Positions 6,854 to 13,520 of a DNA stretch of 14,050 nt are shown here, in pieces. The notes under the pieces are model-generated. The model ran no database searches. It saw only the letters and a program-made list of their open reading frames with translations, and had not been told where the DNA came from. Source of the DNA: Victivallales bacterium. Lineage in GTDB: Bacteria; Verrucomicrobiota; Lentisphaeria; Victivallales; UBA1829. The stretch's first letter is position 1. Every line of letters starts with the position of its first letter. The stretch spans positions 1 through 14,050 of the forward strand of contig JAEEQO010000063.1 in NCBI GenBank assembly GCA_016285335.1, read 5' to 3'. The position numbers and the translations under genes are program-made.

Positions 6854-6911
6854 GGTCTGGTTTCCTGTATGATAAGTTAAAGGTTTCGGAACGGCATTCG
6901 CAAACGCTGTA

Positions 6912-6939
6912 AAGATAGCACAAAAAGACGGTTTTTCAA
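6912..6939 (-). promoter_or_regulatory. Sigma-70-type promoter of the GH97 gene
   Basis: Read on the minus strand: TTGAAA (6934-6939), a 16-base spacer, then TATCTT (6912-6917). Eleven bases downstream is CGAATGCCG (6892-6900), also found at nearly the same distance from the -10 in the two cassette promoters at 7604 and 10636. The leader to ATG 6853 is about 50 bases. Confidence 0.6.
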
Positions 6940-7008
6940 CAGGGAAAAAGGCGTTTCGAACGTTATTTTTACGTTAAAAACGCGTGATGTGCCGCCGGAT
7001 TGAAACAA

Positions 7009-7090
7009 TAAGCCATGAAAGCAGTCCGACAGCCGCTTGTCCGGTTCGGCCGAAACCGGTTCCGGTCTCCTTGGCGGTGCTTGATTCGGA
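7009..7090 (-). pseudogene. Decayed copy of the start of the lipoprotein gene at 9917
   Basis: 7009-7090 aligns with 9867-9950 over its whole length, at about 80% identity by eye with small gaps. On the minus strand it keeps the ribosome binding site context (CCAAGGAG...CCGGAACC), but the ATG is lost and the frame shifted. The codons for RLSDCFHGL are still readable, with differences from the intact copy falling at third or otherwise synonymous positions (CGG/CGA, CTG/TTG, GAC/GAT, TTT/TTC). Homology begins right after the position of the upstream gene's stop in the intact operon and ends abruptly near 7009, next to the GH97 promoter region. The rest of the gene is gone. Confidence 0.75.
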
Positions 7091-7145
7091 AAACATCGGT
7101 CCCGAATTCATGTCTGATTGTCTAACGAGGCGGAAATCGAAATCC

Positions 7146-7526
7146 TTATCCGCGGAATGTACAGGCGAGAAAAGCTAAGACCACACCCCCCTGAAGGAGA
7201 ATGTTTGCGGCAAAAATGAAACAGGATATTCCCAAAGGCCGGTTCATGCGGTGGCGTTCAACCAGTACGATCGGATAGATGATGCTGAACAGCAGCAGAA
7301 CAAGCGGAGAGAAAAAATATAGCCCGCACAGAACATCGGCTGCGGCGTTTATGTTTGACCTGCCGGATCTGTAGGCTTCGAAGATCATGTACAAAAGAAA
7401 CAGGAACGTATGAACCGATGTCAGGATGCACAACGGCAGCAGGCGTCCGCGGATTTCCCGAAGCTTCTGAAAGCGAAGAAACAGGATCATCGTCACGATC
7501 ACATCTGCCATAATCGCCCAGATCAT
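7146..7526 (-). CDS. Four-helix membrane protein of unknown function
   Basis: The product is 126 residues from ATG 7526 (CAGGAAA about 10 bases upstream); the frame is open further 5' but runs into the promoter cassette. Hydrophobic segments lie at about 2-18, 29-49, 63-88 and 98-122, with basic loops (RFQKLREIRGR, ERHRMNR), so it is an integral inner-membrane protein. I recognise no family and see no catalytic motif. It is transcribed from the same type of 77-bp promoter and leader cassette as the pseudopilin operon at 10526. Directly behind its stop lies the decayed lipoprotein-gene start (7009-7090), so it probably once headed a similar two- or three-gene unit. Base composition is lower in GC than lepA, lepB or GH97. 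Confidence 0.6.
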   Translation of the reverse strand: MIWAIMADVIVTMILFLRFQKLREIRGRLLPLCILTSVHTFLFLLYMIFEAYRSGRSNINAAADVLCGLYFFSPLVLLLFSIIYPIVLVERHRMNRPLGISCFIFAANILLQGGVVLAFLACTFRG

Positions 7527-7558
7527 ATCATGTGTTTCCTGTGTTGTTGTTCCCGAGT

Positions 7559-7635
7559 TCACGAACACCCTCAACGACAACGAGCGGCATTCGTTTTTAC
7601 TCTACTTTAACACACGTTCCCGGAAAAGTCAAGTC
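7559..7635 (-). repeat. Promoter-leader cassette, copy 1
   Basis: This is a 77-bp segment matching 10591-10667 without gaps, 70 of 77 bases identical. The first 37 plus-strand bases (7559-7595) are identical in both; the differences cluster in the promoter spacer. Embedded promoter elements are described separately. Confidence 0.9.
7604..7632 (-). promoter_or_regulatory. Promoter of the membrane-protein gene at 7526
   Basis: On the minus strand: TTGACT (7627-7632), a 17-base spacer, TAAAGT (7604-7609). The hexamers and spacing fit a strong sigma-70-type promoter. It is followed by the conserved leader (CGAATGCCG at 7585-7593). Confidence 0.75.
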
Positions 7636-7777
7636 CCGCTCTTACATAATTGAGTCTTTTCGCTACGCCGAAACAAGATGCCGTCACCCCTCTGTCCGGC
7701 AGGCTCCGGGCAGGAAGTCAGCGGTTGAGCAGGAAGGGTGTCGGGATTAGTCGGCCGGGGGTGGTGAGAGCGACAGG

Positions 7778-8899
7778 CTACGGATTGAGCGGGTGGATCG
7801 ACTTGTAATCACGCTCATAGACAGAGGGAAGGAACGTGTGCAGAAGGAAAGGAACGGTTTCGGGATGATAGGGGTCTCCTATCCAGGGATGGGAGAAGAT
7901 AAAGACCCCGTGATCCGATGAGTTCGTCCGGTAGGTCCGTTCGGTGACTTCCCGGATCGTATAGCCCCGTTCCTTCAGGATCTTTTCGACGGCCTGATAA
8001 TTCTCCGTGTTGTCCTGATACATATTGATCACGCGAAGTTTTTTGTCCTTGATGTGATAGATGAAAAGCACGTTGCGGAGCCGGTCCAGCATCCAGAAGA
8101 ACCGGTATTGCATGGTTTCCGAATCGAGGTTCAAAGCCGTCGTGATGAAAAACTCCCGGTCCAGCATGGCCTTCAGCTCCATTTCCGAGGGGACGTTGTG
8201 CTCGTCGTCCTCGAAGGAAATACAGATGTCGCGCGCTTCGTCGTTATCCCGATAGTAAGATCGGAGAGGACTGTCCTTCTTCACGATCGTTGCCTTGTCC
8301 TGATGGAACGGAGCGACCTTGTTTACGGAGAAACCGCCCTGTTCCAGCAGGCGGACGATGGCGTCGTTGCAACGGTTCATGGCGGCGGCGTCCGGACGGG
8401 TCAGATTGCTCCGGTCGTCCCATGTGTATGCGACAAACATGCAGCGGTCAGACGAAAAGACGCTGAGACAGACTTTCATCGCGCCGTCGCATTCCGTAAA
8501 CGGCGCATCGAAGCCATCCCTGACGAGATACTGCCCTTCTGCTTCCAATTCCCGGTTCAGCCGGATATGCCTGTATGCGCGATTCACGGTAATCCTGGCA
8601 TAATACTTGTGATCGTACGAGCGATACACCGTAGCACAGTCAAAAAACTCAAGCGCCAGAGTTTCCGGCAGATGCAGGGTCTGGGCAATGTTTTGTTCCG
8701 TCATCCGACTGTCGTCCGGATGGGAAAAATCGATCCTGTAAACGATTTCTCCGTAGGAACCGCCGTCGCTCTCGGTCATGAACTGCTCGTCGATCGAAAG
8801 CACGGCGAAACCGACCAGCGTCACCGCGAGGCAGCCGGATAAAAACGGCACGGAAAGGACGGAAACGGCCAGAAAGAACAGGAAACGCAACTTATTCAT
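7778..8899 (-). CDS. Lipoprotein, paralogue of the upstream lipoprotein; function unknown
   Basis: The product is 373 residues from ATG 8899. The N-terminus MNKLRFLFFLAVSVLSVPFL runs into a perfect lipobox LSG|C (C23), so it is a lipid-anchored envelope protein. The ATG overlaps the previous stop in ATGAATAA (8892-8899), implying coupled translation; an upstream in-frame ATG at 8914 is less likely because it would lengthen the signal peptide. The mature part shares ordered motifs with the upstream protein: SYGEIVYRIDF vs TYGEIVFKIQY, ELEAEGQYLVRDGF vs SLENEGQYMLKESF, PSEMELKAMLDREFF vs PSELELKKALENEFF, and MYQDNTENYQAVEKIL vs MFRGNTNNFELLVSAL. They are therefore tandem paralogues. No enzymatic motif is visible. 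The alternating hydrophobic and charged pattern suggests a repeated alpha/beta sensory or binding fold. Family not recognised. Confidence 0.7.
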   Translation of the reverse strand: MNKLRFLFFLAVSVLSVPFLSGCLAVTLVGFAVLSIDEQFMTESDGGSYGEIVYRIDFSHPDDSRMTEQNIAQTLHLPETLALEFFDCATVYRSYDHKYYARITVNRAYRHIRLNRELEAEGQYLVRDGFDAPFTECDGAMKVCLSVFSSDRCMFVAYTWDDRSNLTRPDAAAMNRCNDAIVRLLEQGGFSVNKVAPFHQDKATIVKKDSPLRSYYRDNDEARDICISFEDDEHNVPSEMELKAMLDREFFITTALNLDSETMQYRFFWMLDRLRNVLFIYHIKDKKLRVINMYQDNTENYQAVEKILKERGYTIREVTERTYRTNSSDHGVFIFSHPWIGDPYHPETVPFLLHTFLPSVYERDYKSIHPLNP

Positions 8900-9917
8900 C
8901 GAAAGACACCACATAGTTCAGGATGCCGTCTTCCCAGTAGTCCCCGTCAGGACCGAGAGCATTGAAGTACAGGAACCGGAAGCCTTTTTCGCTGAGTGTC
9001 TTCCGCACCGTTCCGCTCTCGCTCACGGTCCTGTCCGGGGACTCCGTCACGGAAAAATGGTTCCGCTTCAGGGCCGAGACTAGCAGCTCGAAGTTGTTCG
9101 TGTTCCCCCGGAACATGTCGACCAGCCGGATGACTCCCGTCTGCCTGTTGTAGAGGATTACGCAGCGGCGGAAGATGTCATACATGCAGAAATCGTCGAT
9201 CCCCATTTCCCGGTTCCTGACCATGATCGCAATCGGGAAAAAGAATTCGTTTTCCAGCGCTTTTTTCAGTTCGAGTTCGGACGGTGCTTTCCCGGCGCTC
9301 GTTTTTACGAAGAATTCCGCGACCTTGTAATCGGGATCATCTCCCTCCGCCTCTTCCCTGTTGTACAGGACAAGCCGGTCGACCGCGTATCCTTTGCTCC
9401 GCATGACGTTCGTCACCTGTTCGTTGAGGTCGAGAATTGCCTCGTCGGAAAACCCGTCCCGTGATACGCCATGGTTCGAATTCCAGCTGTAACGCAGAAA
9501 GATCGTGTTTTCCTGCGGGAAGCAGCAGAAACTCATCTCGACTTTCGGGTCCTGGTGGAGATGCCGCCCCTCAAACGACTCCTTCAGCATGTACTGTCCT
9601 TCGTTTTCGAGGGAGTTATCAAGCCTGAACTGATCCGGCGCGAAGGTCGTGCCCTTGTCCCATTCGGAATAATCCGGCGCTTCGAAGATGCCGAGTGACG
9701 TTGTTTGGGTAAAGTAGTCCGAAAAGACGCTTTTCAGCTCGTCTTCCGACGCGGTTCCGCCGTTCGCGGGCGTGTACTGAATCTTGAAAACGATCTCTCC
9801 ATAGGTCGTCGTGCAGGAGCAGATGAGGCTGCATAACGCGAGCGCTGCGGCGCAGATACGGATCTTTAAGCCATGGAAGCAATCCGACAATCGACTTGTC
9901 TGTATCGGCTGACGCAT
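8892..9917 (-). CDS. Lipoprotein, founder of the tandem paralogue pair; function unknown
   Basis: The product is 341 residues from ATG 9917, with AAGGAG 9 bases upstream. After a 20-residue polar stretch (RQPIQTSRLSDCFHGLKIR), a hydrophobic core ICAAALALCSLICS leads to a probable lipobox ICS|C (C35), so it is likely an exported lipoprotein. The mature part begins TTTYGEIVFKIQY and is paralogous along its length to the next gene. Two halves seem related in outline: each begins with an extended strand-rich segment followed by a helix-rich segment ending in an EN-containing motif. The gene follows the pseudopilin stop by 33 bases, so the three genes form one operon. A decayed copy of its first codons sits at 7009-7090. 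I do not recognise the family and assign no biochemical role. Confidence 0.7.
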   Translation of the reverse strand: MRQPIQTSRLSDCFHGLKIRICAAALALCSLICSCTTTYGEIVFKIQYTPANGGTASEDELKSVFSDYFTQTTSLGIFEAPDYSEWDKGTTFAPDQFRLDNSLENEGQYMLKESFEGRHLHQDPKVEMSFCCFPQENTIFLRYSWNSNHGVSRDGFSDEAILDLNEQVTNVMRSKGYAVDRLVLYNREEAEGDDPDYKVAEFFVKTSAGKAPSELELKKALENEFFFPIAIMVRNREMGIDDFCMYDIFRRCVILYNRQTGVIRLVDMFRGNTNNFELLVSALKRNHFSVTESPDRTVSESGTVRKTLSEKGFRFLYFNALGPDGDYWEDGILNYVVSFDE

Positions 9918-9950
9918 GGTTCCGGGCTCCTTGGTTGTGCTTGATTCGGA

Positions 9951-10526
9951 TCAGAAGCTGTAATCCGTGTAGGTCTTTTCGTAGCAGTAATCTCGGAACG
10001 ACGGGTCATAGGTCCAAATCCGGGAATCGTTTCCCCTGGCGACGCCGACGGTACCGTCGCCGCGGACGAAACGTCCGGTAGCATCCTTGTGGTTGTCGAC
10101 GCCGTCGCAGGCAACGGGGGACAATGCAGAGTTGCTGCCCTTGAGACCGTCGCACCAGTTGTAGGAAACATGGCCCAGAACGCTTTGTCCCTCCTTCGCG
10201 GCTTCGATGCCTTCTTTGCTGGGGCAGACATAAAGCTTCGGGAAACACATCAGATCCGCTTCGCGGAGGAGTTCGAGACTTCTGCCGCTCTCGGCATCCA
10301 GCCATTTCGGCGCGCTGATCCTGGACGTGGTCGGATACCAGTCGTCATAACACAGGGAATACTGAAAAAAAGCCTTGCCGATTAGGGCAAGATGGCTGAC
10401 GCAGTCCGCCTGTCTGGCTCTGGCTCCCCAGCCGCAATCAGTCCTCGTGTTGAGCACGGTAAACAGCGCAAATGCGAGCAAGGCGGCGGTCGCGATCACG
10501 ATGAAGAGCTCGTTTCGATTGTTCAT
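9951..10526 (-). CDS. DUF1559/H-X9-DG-type pseudopilin with atypical N-terminus
   Basis: The product is 191 residues from ATG 10526 (AAGGA 7 bases upstream). The body follows the pattern of the large PVC pseudopilin families: QADCVSHLALIGKAFFQYS (39-57, like CxNNLKQIGLALHNY), DDWYPTTS (61-68), LYVCPSKEG (98-106, like FVCPSD), HVSYNWCDG (119-127) and HKDATGRFVRGDGTVGV (146-162, the His-to-Asp-Gly motif). The N-terminus NELFIVIATAALLAFALF aligns with the ELLVVIAIIAILAALL part of a prepilin helix, but the preceding Gly-Phe-Thr-Leu-Ile with the cleavage site is missing. So it is probably an uncleaved membrane-anchored relative. It heads the operon with the two lipoproteins and uses the cassette promoter at 10636. 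Six or more Cys residues suggest disulfides outside the cytoplasm. The family call is confident, the role unknown. Confidence 0.75.
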   Translation of the reverse strand: MNNRNELFIVIATAALLAFALFTVLNTRTDCGWGARARQADCVSHLALIGKAFFQYSLCYDDWYPTTSRISAPKWLDAESGRSLELLREADLMCFPKLYVCPSKEGIEAAKEGQSVLGHVSYNWCDGLKGSNSALSPVACDGVDNHKDATGRFVRGDGTVGVARGNDSRIWTYDPSFRDYCYEKTYTDYSF

Positions 10527-10590
10527 GAGTGCGTCCTTATCAAGGATGGCGAGGGAAAAAGGTATGACATCGTGTTTCAGAAAATATCGG

Positions 10591-10667
10591 TCACGAACAC
10601 CCTCAACGACAACGAGCGGCATTCGTTCTAACTCTACTTTAACATCTATTCCGGGAAAAGTCAAGTC
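10591..10667 (-). repeat. Promoter-leader cassette, copy 2
   Basis: Gapless 77-bp match to 7559-7635 (70/77). It sits 65 bases upstream of the pseudopilin start codon; the frame of that gene happens to stay open through the cassette, but the ribosome binding site places the start at 10526. Confidence 0.9.
10636..10664 (-). promoter_or_regulatory. Promoter of the pseudopilin-lipoprotein operon
   Basis: On the minus strand: TTGACT (10659-10664), a 17-base spacer, TAAAGT (10636-10641), followed by the leader shared with copy 1. Confidence 0.75.
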
Positions 10668-10968
10668 GCTTTCTTACCATGTTTGAAACTATTTTCAACT
10701 TTACAATGCCGAATTAGGACGCCGCCGGGCATCTTTGCCCGACGGCCAATTTGCTATCCAGTTTTTTAACTGCTCGAATTCGACCAGTTTAAAAGTGAAG
10801 CTGGACTGAATTCTTTTGTTTTACCGCCCCAAAACGTGGGCAAAGGAAACAAATTGCTTACGTCCTCACCTTGTCAGCGATGAAGACAAGGCGCATTTTG
10901 CCGTCTTCGGCGGGAAGTTTCAACTGGTTACAAATTGTAACCAGTTCGCAACTTTCTAATCCGGAGAA
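10665..10968. other. Gene-free spacer dense in inverted repeats
   Basis: These 304 bases downstream of the aminotransferase hold no coding frame I can support. Dyads: GCCGCCGGGCA / TGCCCGACGGC (10721-10746, one mismatch, 4-base loop); AACTG-CT-CGAATTCG-AC-CAGTT (10768-10789); two mutually exclusive hairpins, CTTGTC/GACAAG (10870-10890) and GAAGAC..GGC/GCCGTCTTC (10882-10908); and the perfect palindrome at 10922-10946. AACTGG/CCAGTT half-sites recur at 10758, 10784, 10922 and 10941. None ends in a convincing T run. Confidence 0.6.
10922..10946. repeat. Perfect 25-bp palindrome
   Basis: AACTGGTTACAA (10922-10933), one base A, then TTGTAACCAGTT (10935-10946): 12-base arms with no mismatch. It lies 23 bases beyond the aminotransferase stop. 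It could be the stem of a transcript end, a protein-binding site or a strand-exchange site. Neither side is followed by a T run, so intrinsic termination is not the obvious reading. Confidence 0.8.
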
Positions 10969-12096
10969 TTACTTCTTCACCGTGTCTGCGATGACGCCGC
11001 AGATGCGGTCGATGTCCTCCGCCTTGAGGTAGGGGTGCATCGGCAGCGCGAAGATGTCGGCGGCGCAGGCTTCGGCGACGGGCATGTCGCCCTTCTTGTA
11101 GCCGAGGTATTCGGTCGCGCCGAGCAGATGCATCGGGATCGGGTAGTAACGCGCGGTCGGAACGTCGGCGGCCTTCAACGCGGCCTGGATCTCGGCGAAC
11201 TTGGGCGAACGCGGGCAGAACTGCGCATAGACGGAGACGCAGCCTTCGGGGATCGTCTGAACGGAGACGAGACCCTTCAGGCCGGCGCGGTAGCGGTCCG
11301 CCACGACCTGGCGCATCTCGACTTCGCCCGGGAAGAGTTTGAGCTTGGCGAGCAGGATGGCGGCCTGGATCGTGTCGCAGCGGGCGTTCAGGCCCAGGCG
11401 GACGTTGTTGTAACGGTCCTCGGCGCTGCGGCCGTGCACGAGGATGGAGTAGAGCTTGTCGTACAGGTCGTCGTCGTCCGTGAAGACCGCGCCGCCGTCG
11501 CCGTAGCATCCGAGCGGCTTGGCGGGGAAGAAGCTGGTGCAGCCGATGGTGCCGAGGGCGGGGGCGCGTTTGCCGCTCGGGTCGACCGCGCCGAACGCCT
11601 GGCAGGCGTCCTCGATGATGGCGAGTCCGTGAGCGTCGGCGAGCGCCTTGATGGCCTTGTAGTCGGCGGTGAGGCCGAAGAGGTCGACGGGGATGATGGC
11701 CTTCGGTTTGAGCTTGCCTTCGCGTTCGACCTTCAGGATGGCTTCTTCGAGCTTGGCGGGGTCGATGTTGTACGTGCCTTCGTCGATGTCGGCGAAGACC
11801 GGGGTCGCACCGACGAGCGCGATGGTCTCGACCGTGGCGAAGAACGTGAACGGCGTGGTGAAGACGGCGTCGCCGGGTCCGATTTCGAGCGCCATGAGCG
11901 ACATCAGCAGGGCGTCGGTGCCGCTGGAGCAAGCCAGCGCGTGCTTGACTCCGGCGTATTCGGCGAGCTGTTTTTCGAGTTCGGCGATCTCGGCGCCGAG
12001 GATAAAGTGGCCGCTTTCCAGCACGCGGTCGATTCCGGCGTGGATTTCATCGCGGATCAGATTGTATTGATACTTCAGGTCGATGAACGGGAGCAT
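10969..12096 (-). CDS. DegT/DnrJ/EryC1/StrS-family PLP aminotransferase (WbpE-like sugar aminotransferase)
   Basis: The product is 375 residues from ATG 12096. Fold-type I aminotransferase motifs appear in order: FIDLKYQYNLIRDEI (4-18), SGHFILGAEIAELE (28-41), CSSGTDALLMSLMAL (56-70), TPFTFFATVETIALVGATPV (81-100), IIEDACQAFGA (160-170, D163 contacts the pyridine nitrogen) and SFFPAKPLGCYGDGG (188-202, K193 forms the PLP Schiff base). The pattern is closest to WbpE-type enzymes, which transfer an amino group from glutamate to a 3-keto UDP-sugar in surface polysaccharide synthesis. The exact sugar is not determinable from sequence. An in-frame GTG at 12105 is possible, but GAGGAGG 8 bases before ATG 12096 decides the start. 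It is a single-gene unit with its own promoter. No other nucleotide-sugar genes adjoin it. Confidence 0.88.
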   Translation of the reverse strand: MLPFIDLKYQYNLIRDEIHAGIDRVLESGHFILGAEIAELEKQLAEYAGVKHALACSSGTDALLMSLMALEIGPGDAVFTTPFTFFATVETIALVGATPVFADIDEGTYNIDPAKLEEAILKVEREGKLKPKAIIPVDLFGLTADYKAIKALADAHGLAIIEDACQAFGAVDPSGKRAPALGTIGCTSFFPAKPLGCYGDGGAVFTDDDDLYDKLYSILVHGRSAEDRYNNVRLGLNARCDTIQAAILLAKLKLFPGEVEMRQVVADRYRAGLKGLVSVQTIPEGCVSVYAQFCPRSPKFAEIQAALKAADVPTARYYPIPMHLLGATEYLGYKKGDMPVAEACAADIFALPMHPYLKAEDIDRICGVIADTVKK

Positions 12097-12104
12097 AGTC
12101 GGCA

Positions 12105-12111
12105 CCTCCTC
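12105..12111 (-). promoter_or_regulatory. Ribosome binding site of the aminotransferase gene
   Basis: GAGGAGG on the minus strand, 8 bases before ATG 12096. It overlaps the alternative GTG at 12105, so that GTG cannot be the main start. Confidence 0.8.
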
Positions 12112-12137
12112 GGAGTCGGGTTGAAATGTTATCTAAT

Positions 12138-12166
12138 AATATACACCCCGAACGCGCGAAAAACAA
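12138..12166 (-). promoter_or_regulatory. Promoter of the aminotransferase gene
   Basis: On the minus strand: TTGTTT (12161-12166), a 17-base spacer, TATATT (12138-12143), in the 158-base gap between lepB and the aminotransferase. The leader is about 35 bases. Confidence 0.6.
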
Positions 12167-12254
12167 GCTGAGGATTGCGGATTGCACACCATTCCCGGAG
12201 AGTTTTTCCGTGTGGACGGCGATCCGGTCCGCTGCACGGCAGATGCCCGCGAGG

Positions 12255-13508
12255 TCACTGCAGGTTCATCGCCGTGGGCTGAGTGGAGTTCGGCGGGTAC
12301 ACGGTCGGGACCTGCAGCGGATAGTTGCTGTCGACGGAGCCGATGCGACGCGAGATCGGCCAGAAGACGAAGAACGCGCGGCCGATGATGTTCTTGACCG
12401 GGAGCGGGCCCCAGTCGCGGCTGTCGAGGCTGTTTGCGGTGTTGTCGCCGAGCGCGAAGCAGCAGTCGTCGGGCACGGTGAGCTCCACGCCTTCCTCGAG
12501 GCGGCCCATGCCCATGTGTCCCTGGTAGCCGCCCAGTCCGGAGTAGATCTTGGTGAACGCCGGATTGAACCATTCCGCCGGGCGGAACGTGTTTTCGTTC
12601 TTCGGGCGGATATAGAGGTGGCCGTCCTGGATTCTGAGCGTGTCGCCGGGGAGCCCGGCGAGGCGCTTGATGTAGTAGTAGCCGGACAGCGGCATCCCGT
12701 GCGAGTACAGTCCCTCCGTGTTGAACACGAAGACTTCGCCGCGCTTCAGCGGCTTGAAGTGGATGGACACGCGGTCGACGAAGAGATGGTCGCCGGATGA
12801 CAGCCAGCCGTCGAACACGGTTTCGTCCTGCCGGTACGTCCGGCTCCGCGGGTCCTCCGGGAGATAGCGGAAGATGTTGTCGCGCGGCTCGGTGCCGGGG
12901 ATCAGGAAATCCCCGCCGCCGAATTTGAGAATGGATGCCTCGCGGTAGAAGTCGCCGGGATGAAGCAGCGTGGGGATCAGCGAGAGCCACGGCCGCAGGA
13001 CCGGCACGGGATCGGCGTCGACCGTGGCGTAGTCGCGCGGCGAGACGACCTTCGCGTTGGAGGCTCCGAGCGGGGTGAAGAGCTTCACGAGGGGGCTCCG
13101 GTGCGGCTCGGACGCCTCGCGGTCGATGTAGTGGATGCCGAACAACGTCGGCTGCATGCTGCTGGTGGGGATCTGGAACGGCTGGACGAACAGCGCGCGC
13201 AGGCCGAACGCCACGCCGAACGCGACGGCAAGCACGTCCAGCACGGAGCACATCCACGCCTTGAACGAGGAGCGCCCGGAATATGCGGCGTAATCCTGCG
13301 CAACGGCGTTCAGCGCGTCGGTGCGCTGCGCCGGGTCTTCGACCGTGTTCGCCTCGTCCGCGGCCCTGATGAATCCGGCGAGCTCGGTCTTTTCCTCGTC
13401 CGACAGGATATCGTCGTCTTCGACCAGCACATGATGAATAGACGAAGTGAGGTCTTGATACAGCTTGCGGTTGGACCGCTTTTTCCATAATGCCTGAAGC
13501 GGATTCAC
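12255..13508 (-). CDS. lepB: Signal peptidase I, long form with large insertion
   Basis: The product is 417 residues from GTG 13508 (GAGG 6 bases upstream). An N-terminal cytoplasmic domain of about 80 acidic residues precedes one membrane helix (about 84-107). Then come FQIPTSSMQPTL (111-122, catalytic S117), SGDHLFVDRVS (238-248), YYIKRLAGLPGDTL (278-291, catalytic K281) and FALGDNTANSLDSRDWG (351-367). All four signal peptidase boxes are present. The enzyme removes signal peptides at the outer face of the inner membrane, so it would serve the many exported proteins here. Ser and Lys are 164 residues apart against 55 in E. coli LepB (S90, K145), because an insertion of roughly 110 residues separates the first two boxes. 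It lies 12 bases behind lepA, a common gene order. Confidence 0.95.
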   Translation of the reverse strand: MNPLQALWKKRSNRKLYQDLTSSIHHVLVEDDDILSDEEKTELAGFIRAADEANTVEDPAQRTDALNAVAQDYAAYSGRSSFKAWMCSVLDVLAVAFGVAFGLRALFVQPFQIPTSSMQPTLFGIHYIDREASEPHRSPLVKLFTPLGASNAKVVSPRDYATVDADPVPVLRPWLSLIPTLLHPGDFYREASILKFGGGDFLIPGTEPRDNIFRYLPEDPRSRTYRQDETVFDGWLSSGDHLFVDRVSIHFKPLKRGEVFVFNTEGLYSHGMPLSGYYYIKRLAGLPGDTLRIQDGHLYIRPKNENTFRPAEWFNPAFTKIYSGLGGYQGHMGMGRLEEGVELTVPDDCCFALGDNTANSLDSRDWGPLPVKNIIGRAFFVFWPISRRIGSVDSNYPLQVPTVYPPNSTQPTAMNLQ

Positions 13509-13520
13509 GGGATCCCTCGC

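Noticed and set aside
11035..12171. Long plus-strand open frame opposite the aminotransferase
   Set aside because: It is antisense to a gene with intact catalytic motifs, its composition is a mirror artefact, and it has no ribosome binding site.
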